From: an uncultured Eubacteriales bacterium
GTDB lineage: Bacteria > Bacillota > Clostridia > Christensenellales > Aristaeellaceae
Assembly (NCBI GenBank): GCA_902790525.1
Contig: CADASI010000023.1
Span: 1 to 40,451, forward strand
DNA length: 40,451 nt
Direction of reading: 5' to 3'
The notes beneath the pieces are model-generated. The model ran no database searches, was not told where the DNA came from, and saw nothing but the letters and a program-made list of their open reading frames with translations. This document shows positions 1 to 8,481 of the stretch, piece after piece (the stretch's first letter is position 1; each line of letters starts with the position of its first letter). The translations under genes were made by a program, and so were the position numbers.

Positions 1-761
1 CCGAGGTCGTCGACGGGCACCAGCCCGGTCACCCCAAGCTCAAAGAAGCTGTCCCCAGGCTGCTCGAAGGGCCTGCCGGTGGTGAAGATCACGACGCAAT
101 CCTTTTTCTCGCCGCCGATGTCGAAGCCCGCATGGGGATTGTGGTGCTCCACGTCCGGATTGCTGATGATCCGCTCCCGGATCTCCTGCGGGAAGTCATA
201 GTCCTCCCCGACCACCGTGAAGCCCAGTACGGCGTACATCTTCGCGCGGAAATCGGGATGGTTGCGGGTCAGGCAGTGGAAGAGCTCTTGGGCCAGGATC
301 TCGTCAAAAAACGCCTGCTCGTCCGGATCGTCGCTGAGGGCGTAGTCCATGAGTATTTCGCCCAGATAGATCTGCGTGCCGTGGGTATAGCCGCCCGCGT
401 CGTTCTCCTCGGCCATCGTGGTCTTGACGAATACGATGTCGTCCGTCGCCGGGAGGGCGTAGCCCCGCTCGGCGCAGAGGTTTTCGATGCGCGCCATGGC
501 CCCGTCGACGGCGGCCCGCTCCGCCTCGGTGTAGTCGCGGACCTGGGCGGCGGCGAAGGTCTCCATCTCCTCGAGGGTCACATCCGTCTATTGCAGGCGG
601 AAGCACAGGTCGTTGCGGTTGAAGTTTTCGTAGTAATCCCGGTTGGAGAGCAGCAGCTTCGCGCCCTCGTCGGCGTCGGCGAAGCGGTAGCCGAAGACCT
701 CGGCCTGCGCGGACGCGGCGACGATCAGCAGGCACATCAGCAGAACCAGCAGCTTTTTCAT
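1..761 (-). pseudogene. Secreted metallopeptidase-like gene, broken by an amber stop, partial
   Basis: The start ATG at 761 has GAGGAGG nine bases upstream. Codons 1-20 encode a signal peptide (MKKLLVLLMCLLIVAASAQA). Codon 58 (588-590) is TAG, but the same frame stays open to the window edge, for about 195 further codons. The downstream part has a clear zinc-peptidase-like segment, LAQELFHCLTRNHPDF, where an HExxH motif is expected; the first His is Gln (codon 288-290, CAA). So there are two lesions: a stop that one C-to-T change from CAG would explain, and loss of a zinc ligand. The C-terminus lies outside the window. The gene still has a good promoter. The metallopeptidase assignment rests only on the degenerate motif. 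A sequencing error could explain the stop but not the missing His. Confidence 0.6.
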
Positions 762-797
762 GGGTATACGCCTCCTCAGCGTCACCGTGTTGTCCTC

Positions 798-826
798 ATT
801 GTAGCAGACACATCGCCGCGTGGCAA
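798..826 (-). promoter_or_regulatory. Promoter of the broken metallopeptidase-like gene
   Basis: On the minus strand the -35 is TTGCCA, then a 17-base spacer, then -10 TACAAT with an extended TGC before it. Transcription would start about 30 bases before the ribosome site. It lies back to back with the promoter of the plus-strand gene at 904. Confidence 0.6.
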
Positions 827-839
827 GCGCTTTTCGGGC

Positions 840-868
840 TTGTCCGCGGCGTTTGGATGTGATAAAAT
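840..868 (+). promoter_or_regulatory. Promoter of the small membrane protein gene
   Basis: TTGTCC, 17-base spacer, TAAAAT with TGA just upstream as an extended -10. It is about 35 bases before the start codon at 904 and divergent from the promoter at 798-826. Confidence 0.5.
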
Positions 869-903
869 GACGGTGCGACATTGACGACAAGGGGGGCACG
901 CCC

Positions 904-1524
904 ATGGACGATGCGTTTGAGAGGTACACCGACCGGGTGACGCTGTGCGACGACGGCGTCTACCGCTGGTACTACGACATGGACATGTACAAGAACAAAT
1001 CCATGCTCTGGATGCTTTTGCGGATCAACCTGTTCATCATGCTGGGCGCGAGCCTCGGCGGCGCGGGGCTCGTCGGCCTCGTCAAACACGACTTTAGGGA
1101 CCCCATGGTGCGGGGCATCCTCGTGGTCGGCCTGGCCCTGCTGGCCCTCATGTCGGTACTGTACGTGATCGGCTTCTACATCGCCGCCGCCGTCAAGCGC
1201 GGCAACTACCGGGTGCACTTCGACATGCGGGAGGACGGCATCGAGCTGGTCTGGTCCCCCGGGGTCAAACAGACCTTCGACACCGGCAAGAAGGTCCTTT
1301 CGCTGGCGGGCAACGCCATGGGCTCCCGCCGGGTCCGGGGGCGCTACCGGCCCTCACTGGACGAGGTGTCCAACCTCGCCTTCTCCTCGGTGTTCCGGCA
1401 CAAGAGCTATCCCCAGTGGGACATGATCGACCTGTACGTGCCCGGCGGGAAGTTTCAGGTGTATGCAAAAACGGAAGACTTTGATTGGATTGAAAGCTTT
1501 ATCCTTGAGCGCATAAGGAAGTAG
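904..1524 (+). CDS. Hypothetical two-span membrane protein
   Basis: I do not recognise the family with certainty. The 206-residue product has a short cytoplasmic N-terminus, two hydrophobic segments (about residues 37-60 and 71-97), then a soluble C-terminal part of about 105 residues rich in beta-strand-like stretches. It ends in a short helix (DFDWIESFILERIRK). That arrangement, two membrane spans followed by a small beta domain, resembles YcxB-like or PH-like membrane proteins of Firmicutes, but this is only a resemblance. The start ATG follows AAGGGGGGC. The gene stands alone with its own promoter. It converges on the sugar permease gene, with a heptad-repeat element in between. No catalytic motif is visible. 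Confidence 0.75.
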   Translation: MDDAFERYTDRVTLCDDGVYRWYYDMDMYKNKSMLWMLLRINLFIMLGASLGGAGLVGLVKHDFRDPMVRGILVVGLALLALMSVLYVIGFYIAAAVKRGNYRVHFDMREDGIELVWSPGVKQTFDTGKKVLSLAGNAMGSRRVRGRYRPSLDEVSNLAFSSVFRHKSYPQWDMIDLYVPGGKFQVYAKTEDFDWIESFILERIRK

Positions 1525-1539
1525 CATACAGGATGGAGA

Positions 1540-1619
1540 GGGATTAGGGATTAGGAATTAGGGATTAGAAATAGCTACGGCGGCATTTTCTAATCCCTAG
1601 TCCCTAATCCCTAATCCCT
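1540..1619. repeat. GGGATTA heptad inverted-repeat element, copy 1
   Basis: The left arm is four period-7 units of GGGATTA (one degenerate, GGAATTA). A core of about 25 bases follows, then a right arm of four inverted units (TAATCCC, one TAGTCCC). The core begins TTAGAAA and ends TTTCTAA, so the palindrome extends inward. On the minus strand the right arm has four GGG runs with four-base loops. It sits between two convergent genes. Confidence 0.85.
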
Positions 1620-1623
1620 TCAA

Positions 1624-1650
1624 CATGGAATTTGCGAAGCAAATACCATG
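1624..1650 (-). terminator. Stem-loop directly after the sugar permease stop codon
   Basis: A 27-base near-perfect inverted repeat abuts the TGA at 1651-1653. Its core is ATTTGC-gaa-GCAAAT inside CATGG/CCATG outer arms. No T-run follows on the minus strand, so it may protect the mRNA 3' end or act as a weak terminator. The same core recurs at 10871-10899, also beside a GGGATTA element. Confidence 0.5.
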
Positions 1651-2487
1651 TCAGCCCTTCACCGCCCCGGCGGTCAAACCGCTCATGAACTGCTTCTGCA
1701 TGCACAGGTACAGTATCACGATGGGGAAGGAGGCCAGTATCACGTTGGCGAACACCAGGTTCCACTGGGAGGTATACGCGCCGATGGCGTTATAGATGCC
1801 GGTGGTGATGGTGCGGCCCGAGGTGGAGCCCAGTATGTACATAGGATTCAGAAAGTCGTTCCAGATCCACATGCCCATCAGTATGACGGCGGTGGCCGTG
1901 CAGGGCTTGAGCAGCGGGAAGATGATTTTGAAGAATATGCCGATGGTGCTGGCCCCGTCGATGTAGGCCGACTCGTCGAGGCTCGCGGGGATGGAGTTGA
2001 TGAACCCCGTGTAGAGGAATATGGTGGTCGAGAAGTACGCGCCGCCGTAGAACATCAGAAGGCCCGTGGGCTTGTACATCAGGTGAAGCATTGACAGGGT
2101 CTTGATGCTGGGCACCAGCGTGACCACCGGCGGCACCATGATGCCGATCAGGGCGTAGGCGTACAGGAATTTGCAGGCTTTGTTGTTCCTGCGGGTGATC
2201 ACGTAGGCCGCGCTGGAGGAGATGAATATCAGCAGCGCCACGGAGCTTACGGTGATCAGCAGGCTGGTGCCGTACAGCGAGGCGATGTTCGAGGAGTGGA
2301 ACGCCTCGACGAAGTTGTCCAGCGTGGGCCGCGTCGGCAGCGCCAGCGGGGACTTTATGATGTCCCCGTAGGACTTGAAGGAGTTCGACACCGCGATGTA
2401 CAGCGGGAACAGGTAGATCAGCGCGAAGAGTATCGCGAGGGCGCTGCCGATCCCCTCCCGGGGCAGACGATTCCTTTTAACGCTCAT
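1651..2487 (-). CDS. Carbohydrate ABC transporter permease, MalG type
   Basis: This 278-residue inner-membrane protein is one half of a sugar import channel. It has six hydrophobic segments, starting near residue 14. The conserved cytoplasmic EAA loop that docks the ATPase is visible around residues 170-195 (AYIDGAS then FFKIIFPLLKP). Length and motif order fit the MalG/LacG family. The start ATG is one base after the stop of the MalF-type partner, so translation is probably coupled; the ribosome site lies in the end of that gene. The gene ends the transport operon and is followed by a stem-loop. No ATPase gene is nearby, so a shared MsmK/UgpC-type ATPase encoded elsewhere is inferred. The substrate is probably a galactoside, judging from the linked GH36 gene. 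Confidence 0.93.
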   Translation of the reverse strand: MSVKRNRLPREGIGSALAILFALIYLFPLYIAVSNSFKSYGDIIKSPLALPTRPTLDNFVEAFHSSNIASLYGTSLLITVSSVALLIFISSSAAYVITRRNNKACKFLYAYALIGIMVPPVVTLVPSIKTLSMLHLMYKPTGLLMFYGGAYFSTTIFLYTGFINSIPASLDESAYIDGASTIGIFFKIIFPLLKPCTATAVILMGMWIWNDFLNPMYILGSTSGRTITTGIYNAIGAYTSQWNLVFANVILASFPIVILYLCMQKQFMSGLTAGAVKG

Positions 2488-2488
2488 A

Positions 2489-3358
2489 TCAGTATTTCAC
2501 CTCGCGTCGCTTCGTGATGCTGAGCTGTATCGCGGATACGATGAGGATCATCACAAACAGCACCAGTATGATGGCGGAGGAGTAGCCCCGCCGGTTGTAT
2601 TCGAAGGCCTTCTCCACGGACAGCAGCGTGATGGTCTGCGTGGCCCCGCCGGGGCCGCCGCCGGTGATGACCTTCACGTGGTCGTACTGCTTGAGCCCGC
2701 CGGCCATGGACAGTATGCTGTTGATGGTGATGCCCGGCATCATCAGCGGCAGCGTGATCTTGAAGAAGCGCTGCACGCCGCTGGCGCCGTCCACCTCGGC
2801 GGCCTCCATGAGCTCCGTGGGGATGGTGTTGAGGGTGGCGACGTAGATCACCAGGAACAGGCCCAGGCCGTTCCAGGCGATGATCACGGAGATCATCACG
2901 ATGGTGCGCAGCGGCGTGGCGTAGAAGTCATACGGCGCGATGCCGAACACCCCCAGCACCGTGTTGATCACGCCGCCGTCGGTCTGCATGATGTAGGACC
3001 AGATGAAGGCCACGACCACGCTGCTCAACACCGTGGGCACGAACACCGCGCTCTTGGCAAAGGCGCAGGCCCGGCGCTTGCGGTTCAGCAGCACCGCCAG
3101 CAGCACGCCCAGCACGTTGTAGATCAGCACCGTGATCACCGTGATGATCAGGGTCACCTTCAGCGCGTTGTAGAAGTCGGCGTCCGCGAACAGCCGGCGG
3201 AAGTTCTTCAGCCCGATCAGCTTGTAGTTCTTGCTGATGCCGTCCCAGTTGGTGAAGCTGTAGAAGAAACACATGCCCAGCGGGATGATCATGAAGATGG
3301 TGTAGATCAGGTATCCCGGCGCCACCAGCAGGGTGTCGTGCAGCTTGTTGTGCTTCAT
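2489..3358 (-). CDS. Carbohydrate ABC transporter permease, MalF type
   Basis: 289 residues with six predicted spans. The first covers about residues 10-33 and the last is near the C-terminus. The EAA loop is visible around residues 185-205 (AAEVDGAS then FFKITLPLMMPG). This is the usual MalF/LacF partner of the downstream MalG-type permease. Start ATG at 3358 follows AAGGAGG. It is separated from the upstream binding-protein gene by 189 bases holding two hairpins, which is a common way to give the binding protein more mRNA than the permeases. The product would form a heterodimer with the downstream gene product. Confidence 0.93.
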   Translation of the reverse strand: MKHNKLHDTLLVAPGYLIYTIFMIIPLGMCFFYSFTNWDGISKNYKLIGLKNFRRLFADADFYNALKVTLIITVITVLIYNVLGVLLAVLLNRKRRACAFAKSAVFVPTVLSSVVVAFIWSYIMQTDGGVINTVLGVFGIAPYDFYATPLRTIVMISVIIAWNGLGLFLVIYVATLNTIPTELMEAAEVDGASGVQRFFKITLPLMMPGITINSILSMAGGLKQYDHVKVITGGGPGGATQTITLLSVEKAFEYNRRGYSSAIILVLFVMILIVSAIQLSITKRREVKY

Positions 3359-3380
3359 CGGTCCCGTCCTCCTTTAAGCA

Positions 3381-3450
3381 ACTTCGAAAAACCCTGTTTT
3401 CGCAAGCATTGCCTCGTAAAGAAACCTTGTTTTACAGGGCTTTCCGAAGT
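3381..3450 (-). repeat. Imperfect long inverted repeat between binding protein and permease genes
   Basis: The arms at 3381-3400 and 3427-3450 match at about 15 of 17 outer positions (ACTTCG..AAA.CCCTG). The loop is about 25 bases. Located in the intercistronic gap of the sugar transport operon, it could slow transcription or shield mRNA ends. Confidence 0.5.
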
Positions 3451-3497
3451 AAAGTATGCGGCAAAGTGATGTTTTTCGAGGTCCCCTTTATATGGAA

Positions 3498-3523
3498 GGG
3501 AGGGGTATGCGCCTACCCCTCCC
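3498..3523 (-). terminator. Strong GC stem-loop after the sugar-binding protein gene
   Basis: A perfect 10-bp stem (GGGAGGGGTA / TACCCCTCCC) with a six-base loop lies 25 bases after the stop codon of the binding-protein gene. There is no T-run on the minus strand, so it is more likely a 3'-end stabiliser or partial attenuator than a full terminator. Confidence 0.6.
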
Positions 3524-3547
3524 GATGATTGGCCGTTTGACCGTGAC

Positions 3548-4804
3548 TTAAGCCGCGTCGTCGATGGCCTCCTTGGCGATCTCCCACTCCTCGTCAAAGG
3601 CGTCCAGCTCGGAGGCGACGTCGGCGCCGATGGCGATGTTCTGGGTCATCTTGTTGGTGAAGTAATCCTTGAGGCCCGGCAGGAAGGCGTCGTCGCCGGT
3701 CATGCTCTCGAAGCCCTCGACCTCGGTCATGTTGGCGATCTGCTCCTCCATGTTCTTGCGCAGCGGGATCATCTCATACTCGACAGGGTCCTTGGTGGTG
3801 CTGAACAGCTGCTCGGACTTGAGGAACTCGCCGTAGAGCTCCTTGTCGGTGAAGAAGAAGTGGATGAAGTCCTTGCAGACCTCGGGGTACTTGGTGTCCG
3901 CGCCGATGGACAGGCCCTCGTTGACGAACACGGAGACCACGTTGGCGTCCTCGTCGCCCGGGATCGGGAACCAGCCGACCTCAAAGTCCTGCTCGGCCTT
4001 GGCGACCTCGGCGTTGACCCAGGAGCCGATGGGCAGCATGGCGGCCTTGCCGGTGAAGAACTGCTCGAGCATCTGGGTGTAGGTGATGCCGGTGATGTTG
4101 GAGCCGCAGTACTTGGTGCAGATGGTCTGGTACTTCTCCATGGCCTTGACCAGGTCGGGGTTGTTGAACTTCACCTCGTCGGCGTTGCGCTTGGCGCCCC
4201 AGTGCGGGTCCTTGGCCAAGAGGTCGGTGCCGGCAAACATGTTGGCGAGCTGTCCCTGCGGCCAGCCGTCCTTGAGGCCCAGGGAGAAGGGCTGGATGCC
4301 CGCGGCGAGCAGCGTCTCGCTGGCGTCGACCAGCGCCTGCCAGGTCTGGGGCACCTCGATGCCGTTGGCGGCGAACATGTCCTTGTTGTAGAACACGCCG
4401 ATGATCTGCTTCTTGTAGTTGGCCACGTACTGCTTGCCGTCGATCTTGCCCACGTTCGGGTCGGCCAGGTAGTCCAGGTCGCCCTCGTCAAAGGCCAGCA
4501 GCGCGCCGGAGGGCACGAAGTCGGCGGGGTTCTGCATGACCATGATGTCCGGGAACTGATCCGTCGCCAGCAGGGTCTTCTCGTACTGCGGCAGCGTGAC
4601 GTTGGAGGAGGGGTTGCCGATGATCTCCACCTTCACGTCCGGCTTGGCGGCCATGTAGCGGTCGGCGATGGACTGCCAGAACTCCAGCGGCAGCTGCGGC
4701 TGGATGTTGACGCAGAATACGATCTTGGTCTCCTCCGCGAACGCGGCGCAGGCCGTTCCACAAATCAAAAGCGCGCACAGGATCAGCGACAGGATCTTCT
4801 TCAT
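3548..4804 (-). CDS. Carbohydrate ABC transporter solute-binding protein
   Basis: The 418-residue extracellular binding protein belongs to the extracellular solute-binding family 1 (MalE-like). The N-terminal signal sequence (about residues 1-24, MKKILSLILCALLICGTACA) contains a possible lipobox ending at a Cys; signal peptidase I cleavage after AFA is the alternative. Typical family segments follow, such as GVFYNKDMFAANGIEVPQTW. The start is ATG 4804, preceded by AAAGGAAGAG; an upstream in-frame extension to 4894 would cross the promoter and is rejected. The gene has its own promoter 55 bases upstream of its start, separating it from the regulator gene. It delivers sugar to the two downstream permeases. 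Confidence 0.93.
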   Translation of the reverse strand: MKKILSLILCALLICGTACAAFAEETKIVFCVNIQPQLPLEFWQSIADRYMAAKPDVKVEIIGNPSSNVTLPQYEKTLLATDQFPDIMVMQNPADFVPSGALLAFDEGDLDYLADPNVGKIDGKQYVANYKKQIIGVFYNKDMFAANGIEVPQTWQALVDASETLLAAGIQPFSLGLKDGWPQGQLANMFAGTDLLAKDPHWGAKRNADEVKFNNPDLVKAMEKYQTICTKYCGSNITGITYTQMLEQFFTGKAAMLPIGSWVNAEVAKAEQDFEVGWFPIPGDEDANVVSVFVNEGLSIGADTKYPEVCKDFIHFFFTDKELYGEFLKSEQLFSTTKDPVEYEMIPLRKNMEEQIANMTEVEGFESMTGDDAFLPGLKDYFTNKMTQNIAIGADVASELDAFDEEWEIAKEAIDDAA

Positions 4805-4858
4805 GATTGACTCTTCCTTTCCAATCTTAATTCTTGGCGTTCTCCGCCTCACGATTCC

Positions 4859-4887
4859 ATTATATTTGATCCCGCTGATTTGTACAA
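4859..4887 (-). promoter_or_regulatory. Promoter of the sugar-binding protein / permease operon
   Basis: On the minus strand: TTGTAC, 17-base spacer, perfect TATAAT, about 50 bases before the start codon. The -35 overlaps the palindrome TTGTACAA (4880-4887), a candidate site for the adjacent AraC-type regulator. The weak -35 with a perfect -10 fits an activator-dependent promoter, but that is inference. Confidence 0.65.
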
Positions 4888-4919
4888 TGTGCAATATTCT
4901 TGATTGTGGTATAAATTTC

Positions 4920-6476
4920 TCAACTCCTCAAATCCGACGGCGTGATGCCGGTGACCTTTTTGAATATCTTGAGGAAATAGTGATAATCGGTAAAGCCCAC
5001 CTGTTCGGCGACCTCGTAGACCTTGAGCGTGGGGTTATTCAAAAGCCGCCGGGCCTCGGCGATGCGCAGTGCGTTGACGTAATCGGTGAAGGCGCTGCCG
5101 GTCTCCTTGTGGAATACCTGTCCCAGGTAGGAGGTGTTGATGTGGCACTCCGCCGCCACCTGCTTGAGGGTCACGCCCTCGCGGTAGTGCCGGTTGATGT
5201 AGGCGATGGCGAACCCCACCACCGAGGCGCTCCTGCCCAGCACCGACTCGTTCCGGGTGAACAGCTCGTCGCACAGCTTGAACAGCCATTCGCGCATGTC
5301 CGAGAACCGGCGCAGGGTGAACAGCTGGGCGTAGTCGAAGTCCCGGGGCTCCCGAAAGGCGTTCATGCCGCCGTAGATCTCCCGGAAGCAGTCCGTCGTG
5401 CGCACGGCGATGTGCATCAGCAGGTTGCGCACCTGGTTGACCGAGGGCGCGGTCTCGGCGGTCAGCGCCGTCAGCTCCCTGTCCAGGTAGTCCTTGAGCC
5501 CCTTGGGGTCCCCGCGGCGTATGAAGCCCTTGAGCTTTTCCATGTCGATGCGGTCGTAGGCGTGCACCGGCAACGTGGCCTCCGGCACGCCGTCGTACCA
5601 TATGACCCCGCTGTTTTTGAGGAACGCGCCGTACTCCAGGCTCTCCTTCGCGCTCTGGTAGGCCCGGGGGATGTCCTCCAGGCGCTCCACCGGCTTTCCG
5701 ACGCCGATCATCAGCGTGGGCTCCCCCTCCCGGGCGGAGCGCGCCACCACCAATTCCAGCGTGCGCTGGAGCCGTATCCGGTCGTCGGGCGAGCCGTCGC
5801 AGGCGGCCAGCAGCGCCAGGTTGCCGTCCGCGTCGAGGAAGGGCATCAGCCAGTCCCCCGCGGCGATGTCGGCCGCGTCCCCCATCAGCGCCCGGAAAAG
5901 CCGCTCCCGCGCCTGTGTCGGCACCTGCCGGCCCAGCGCGCACACCGCGCACACGTAGCTCTCGGCGTAGAGCGAAATCTTCAGAAACTCGGCCTTTTCC
6001 CGCAGCTCCTCGGGGCTGATGTTGCCCGTCACCAATCGGCGCAGCGTGTTGGAGCGCAGAAGCTCGCTGCCCTGCCGGATCTGCAGGTCGATGACCGCCT
6101 CGCGCTCGATCTCTCCGACGGCGTTTTTGAGGTTGGAGATCAATTCGTCGTTGTCGATGGGCTTGAGCAGGTAGTTGTCCACCCCCAGCCTGATGGCGGC
6201 CTTTAAGTAGCTGTAATCGCTGTAGCCGCTCAAGATGGTGATCTTGACCTCGTAGTTCAGCTTCCGGACCTCCTGGATCAGCTCCAGGCCGTCCATGCCG
6301 GGCATGCGGATGTCGGTGATGAGTATCTCCGGGCGGATGGCGCGCACCAGCCTTAATGCCTCCACGCCGTCGGCGGCCTCCCCCGCCACCTCCAGGCCCA
6401 GGCTGTCCCACTCGATGGTCTCCCGAAGGCCCCTGCGGATCATGGGCTCGTCATCCACGATGATCACTCTGTACAT
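4920..6476 (-). CDS. YesN-type response regulator with AraC DNA-binding domain
   Basis: 518 residues. The N-terminal receiver domain (1-120) has the acidic pair D8/D9, phosphorylatable D55 in ILITDIRMPG, and K105 in LLKPID. A long middle region (about 130-400) links it to two C-terminal AraC helix-turn-helix motifs (about 415-518), including the signature ending near AEQVGFTDYHYFLKIFKK. This architecture is typical of YesN-like regulators of sugar transport. The start overlaps the end of the sensor kinase gene by 26 bases, so the pair is probably translated together. It likely activates the sugar transport promoter just downstream at 4859-4887. Confidence 0.93.
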   Translation of the reverse strand: MYRVIIVDDEPMIRRGLRETIEWDSLGLEVAGEAADGVEALRLVRAIRPEILITDIRMPGMDGLELIQEVRKLNYEVKITILSGYSDYSYLKAAIRLGVDNYLLKPIDNDELISNLKNAVGEIEREAVIDLQIRQGSELLRSNTLRRLVTGNISPEELREKAEFLKISLYAESYVCAVCALGRQVPTQARERLFRALMGDAADIAAGDWLMPFLDADGNLALLAACDGSPDDRIRLQRTLELVVARSAREGEPTLMIGVGKPVERLEDIPRAYQSAKESLEYGAFLKNSGVIWYDGVPEATLPVHAYDRIDMEKLKGFIRRGDPKGLKDYLDRELTALTAETAPSVNQVRNLLMHIAVRTTDCFREIYGGMNAFREPRDFDYAQLFTLRRFSDMREWLFKLCDELFTRNESVLGRSASVVGFAIAYINRHYREGVTLKQVAAECHINTSYLGQVFHKETGSAFTDYVNALRIAEARRLLNNPTLKVYEVAEQVGFTDYHYFLKIFKKVTGITPSDLRS

Positions 6477-8298
6477 AGCGCTCCAGCTCCTCCTTTCTCC
6501 GGGCGGGCATCACGATGCGGATCACGGTCCGCACGCCCGGCTCGCTCTCGATCTTCAAGCCGTAGGGTTCCCCGAACAGTATGCGCAGGCGCTGGTGCAC
6601 GTTGCTTAAACCGATGCTGGTCTGGTCCCCGGGCTCGGCCTCCGCCTCGGGCTGATCCAGCCGCGCCTCGATGTGCCTGACGGTCTCCGCGTCCATGCCG
6701 CGGCCGTTGTCCGCCACGGAGATCACCAGCGTCCCGTCCTCGCGCTCCTCGGCCCCGATGGTGATCACGCCGCCCTCCGACACCCCCATCTGCCCGTGCT
6801 TGATGGCGTTCTCCACCAGCGGCTGGAGGATGAACCGGGGCACGCCCAGCGTCATCAGCCGCTGGGGCACGTCCATCACCACGTCGAAGGCGTCGGCGTA
6901 GCGTATTTTCTCGAGCTCCACGAATGCGGAGGCGTACTCGATCTCCTCGTGAAGCTCCACGAACATGCCGCGGGTCTTGATGTTCCATCGGAACAGGTTG
7001 CCCAGTATGTGGATCATCTTCGCGGTCTCGGCGTCCTTGTTGATCAGGGCGTTGACGCGAATGGACTCCAGCGTGTTGAACAGGAAGTGGGGGTTGATCT
7101 GGGCCTGCAGCGCCTTGAGCTCGGCGGTCTTGGACTTGAGCTGGTACACGTAGGCGGTCTGGATGTGCTTGTCCAGGCTGGTGATCATGTTGTTGAAGCT
7201 CTGCTCCAGGTAGCCGATCTCGTCGTTGGCCGCCGCCGCGGGGTAGCCGTCGAACTCGCCGTGCTCCAGCGCGCGCATCTTCCGCACCAGCTGCTCGATC
7301 CTGCGGGAGAAGAGCTGGGCGGACACCATGCTGATGACCATCGCCAGCGCGATGCACACCACCAGCACGCCGTAGAGGCTTCGGCGGATGGCGTCGGCCT
7401 CCCGGCGGATCACCGCGCGGCTGACGACGTTCATGAACCGGTAGCCGGTGCGCTCCGAGCGCAGCATGTTGACCACCCAGTCCCGGTTGGACGCCGCCGC
7501 GTCCAGATCCGCGATGCCGAAGCGGGAGCCGTCGAAGGGCGTCCCCGCCATCGCCCCGGAGGAATCGAACAGCGTCATGCCGTCGCCGTCCACCACGAAC
7601 AGCGTGCCGTTCAGGCTGTCGGCGTTCTGGTACGCCTCCTTGAAGTGGTCCGCCCACACGTTGACCACGATGTAGCCCAGCGGGCGGTTGAAGCGCACCG
7701 CGTTCTCGTCGAACAGGTAGATGCAGTAGGAGATCACCGCGTAGTCGTTGACGCTCGAGACGTTGATGTACTCCGGGATGTGGTTGGGGACGCAGCGGAT
7801 CTTGTTGTCCACCGGGCCGCCGGGCAGGTCCCGGCCGTAGAAATCGTAGTCCAGCGAGGTGTCCCTGCCCGCCACGCTGGAGAAGAAGAACACGTCCCGG
7901 TCGCCGTAGTCCACGATGAATATGTCGGAGATGAAGGCGTTGGCCGCACAGATGTCCTGGAGATAGCTGGAGATCACGCCCCGCTTGGCCTTGCGGTCCA
8001 GCGTCTCGAGCTTGCGGGGGTTTAAGTAATCCACGATGCTGTAATTGTCGTAGTAGCTCAGCGGCATGTACAGCCGGGAGAATATGCCCTGTACCGTCTT
8101 GTAGGTGCCGTCGCTGTACGCCCGCACCTGCTGCACGATCTCGCGGTCCACCCGGGACTCCTTCTCCGTCAGCGTCCGCACCACCCGGGAGGTGGTGAAC
8201 GCAAACACCAGTCCCAGCGCGATGATGATCACCACGCCGTAGGACAACAGCATCTTGATAAAGTACCGGCTCACAAACCGCGGCTTCTGTCGGGACAT
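6451..8298 (-). CDS. YesM-type sensor histidine kinase
   Basis: 615 residues. A first membrane span at about 13-36 and a second at about 306-329 flank an extracellular sensor region of about 270 residues, probably Cache-like. HAMP follows the second span. The His_kinase domain (PF06580 type) carries the phosphoacceptor in INPHFLFNTLESI (H404). The ATPase domain shows the N box (NAIKHGQ) and DNGRGMD. Start ATG 8298 is chosen for the AAAGGAGG seven bases upstream; a longer frame to 8370 starts inside a repeat and lacks a ribosome site. It pairs with the overlapping YesN-type regulator and presumably senses extracellular sugar or the loaded binding protein. Confidence 0.93.
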   Translation of the reverse strand: MSRQKPRFVSRYFIKMLLSYGVVIIIALGLVFAFTTSRVVRTLTEKESRVDREIVQQVRAYSDGTYKTVQGIFSRLYMPLSYYDNYSIVDYLNPRKLETLDRKAKRGVISSYLQDICAANAFISDIFIVDYGDRDVFFFSSVAGRDTSLDYDFYGRDLPGGPVDNKIRCVPNHIPEYINVSSVNDYAVISYCIYLFDENAVRFNRPLGYIVVNVWADHFKEAYQNADSLNGTLFVVDGDGMTLFDSSGAMAGTPFDGSRFGIADLDAAASNRDWVVNMLRSERTGYRFMNVVSRAVIRREADAIRRSLYGVLVVCIALAMVISMVSAQLFSRRIEQLVRKMRALEHGEFDGYPAAAANDEIGYLEQSFNNMITSLDKHIQTAYVYQLKSKTAELKALQAQINPHFLFNTLESIRVNALINKDAETAKMIHILGNLFRWNIKTRGMFVELHEEIEYASAFVELEKIRYADAFDVVMDVPQRLMTLGVPRFILQPLVENAIKHGQMGVSEGGVITIGAEEREDGTLVISVADNGRGMDAETVRHIEARLDQPEAEAEPGDQTSIGLSNVHQRLRILFGEPYGLKIESEPGVRTVIRIVMPARRKEELERYVQSDHRG

Positions 8299-8312
8299 GG
8301 GAACGCCTCCTT

Positions 8313-8481
8313 TGAGAGTGGAGAATGCAGAGTTGAGAGTGGAGATAAAGAATGCCTGAGAACGGAGCAACGTGGTTCCCTGTTATGAAGCACATTTATC
8401 CGCGGGAACATAGTATTGTCATCCGTCATGTAATGTGCGCGGCTGACTATATCTTCACTCTCCACTCTCCACTCTCCACAC
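8313..8481. repeat. GAGAGTG/CACTCTC heptad inverted-repeat element
   Basis: The left arm (8313-8346) has two GAGAGTGGAGA blocks. The right arm (8456-8480) has three exact CACTCTC units. About 110 bases separate the arms, with no ORF and no clear promoter. The right arm runs directly into the TAG stop of the alpha-galactosidase gene (8481-8483). The architecture matches the GGGATTA elements but the units lack GGG runs. Confidence 0.7.

Noticed and set aside
588-590. TAG read as a sense codon (recoding or pyrrolysine)
   Set aside because: Other genes here end in TAG (for example 904-1524 and 38171-40132), no pyl genes are in view, and the same gene also lost a catalytic His, so decay is simpler.
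132-884. Long plus-strand open frame of 250 codons
   Set aside because: It runs antisense to the signal-peptide gene at 1-761, has no ribosome site and reads as low-complexity Val/Glu/Gly/Leu-rich sequence typical of shadow frames in GC-rich DNA.
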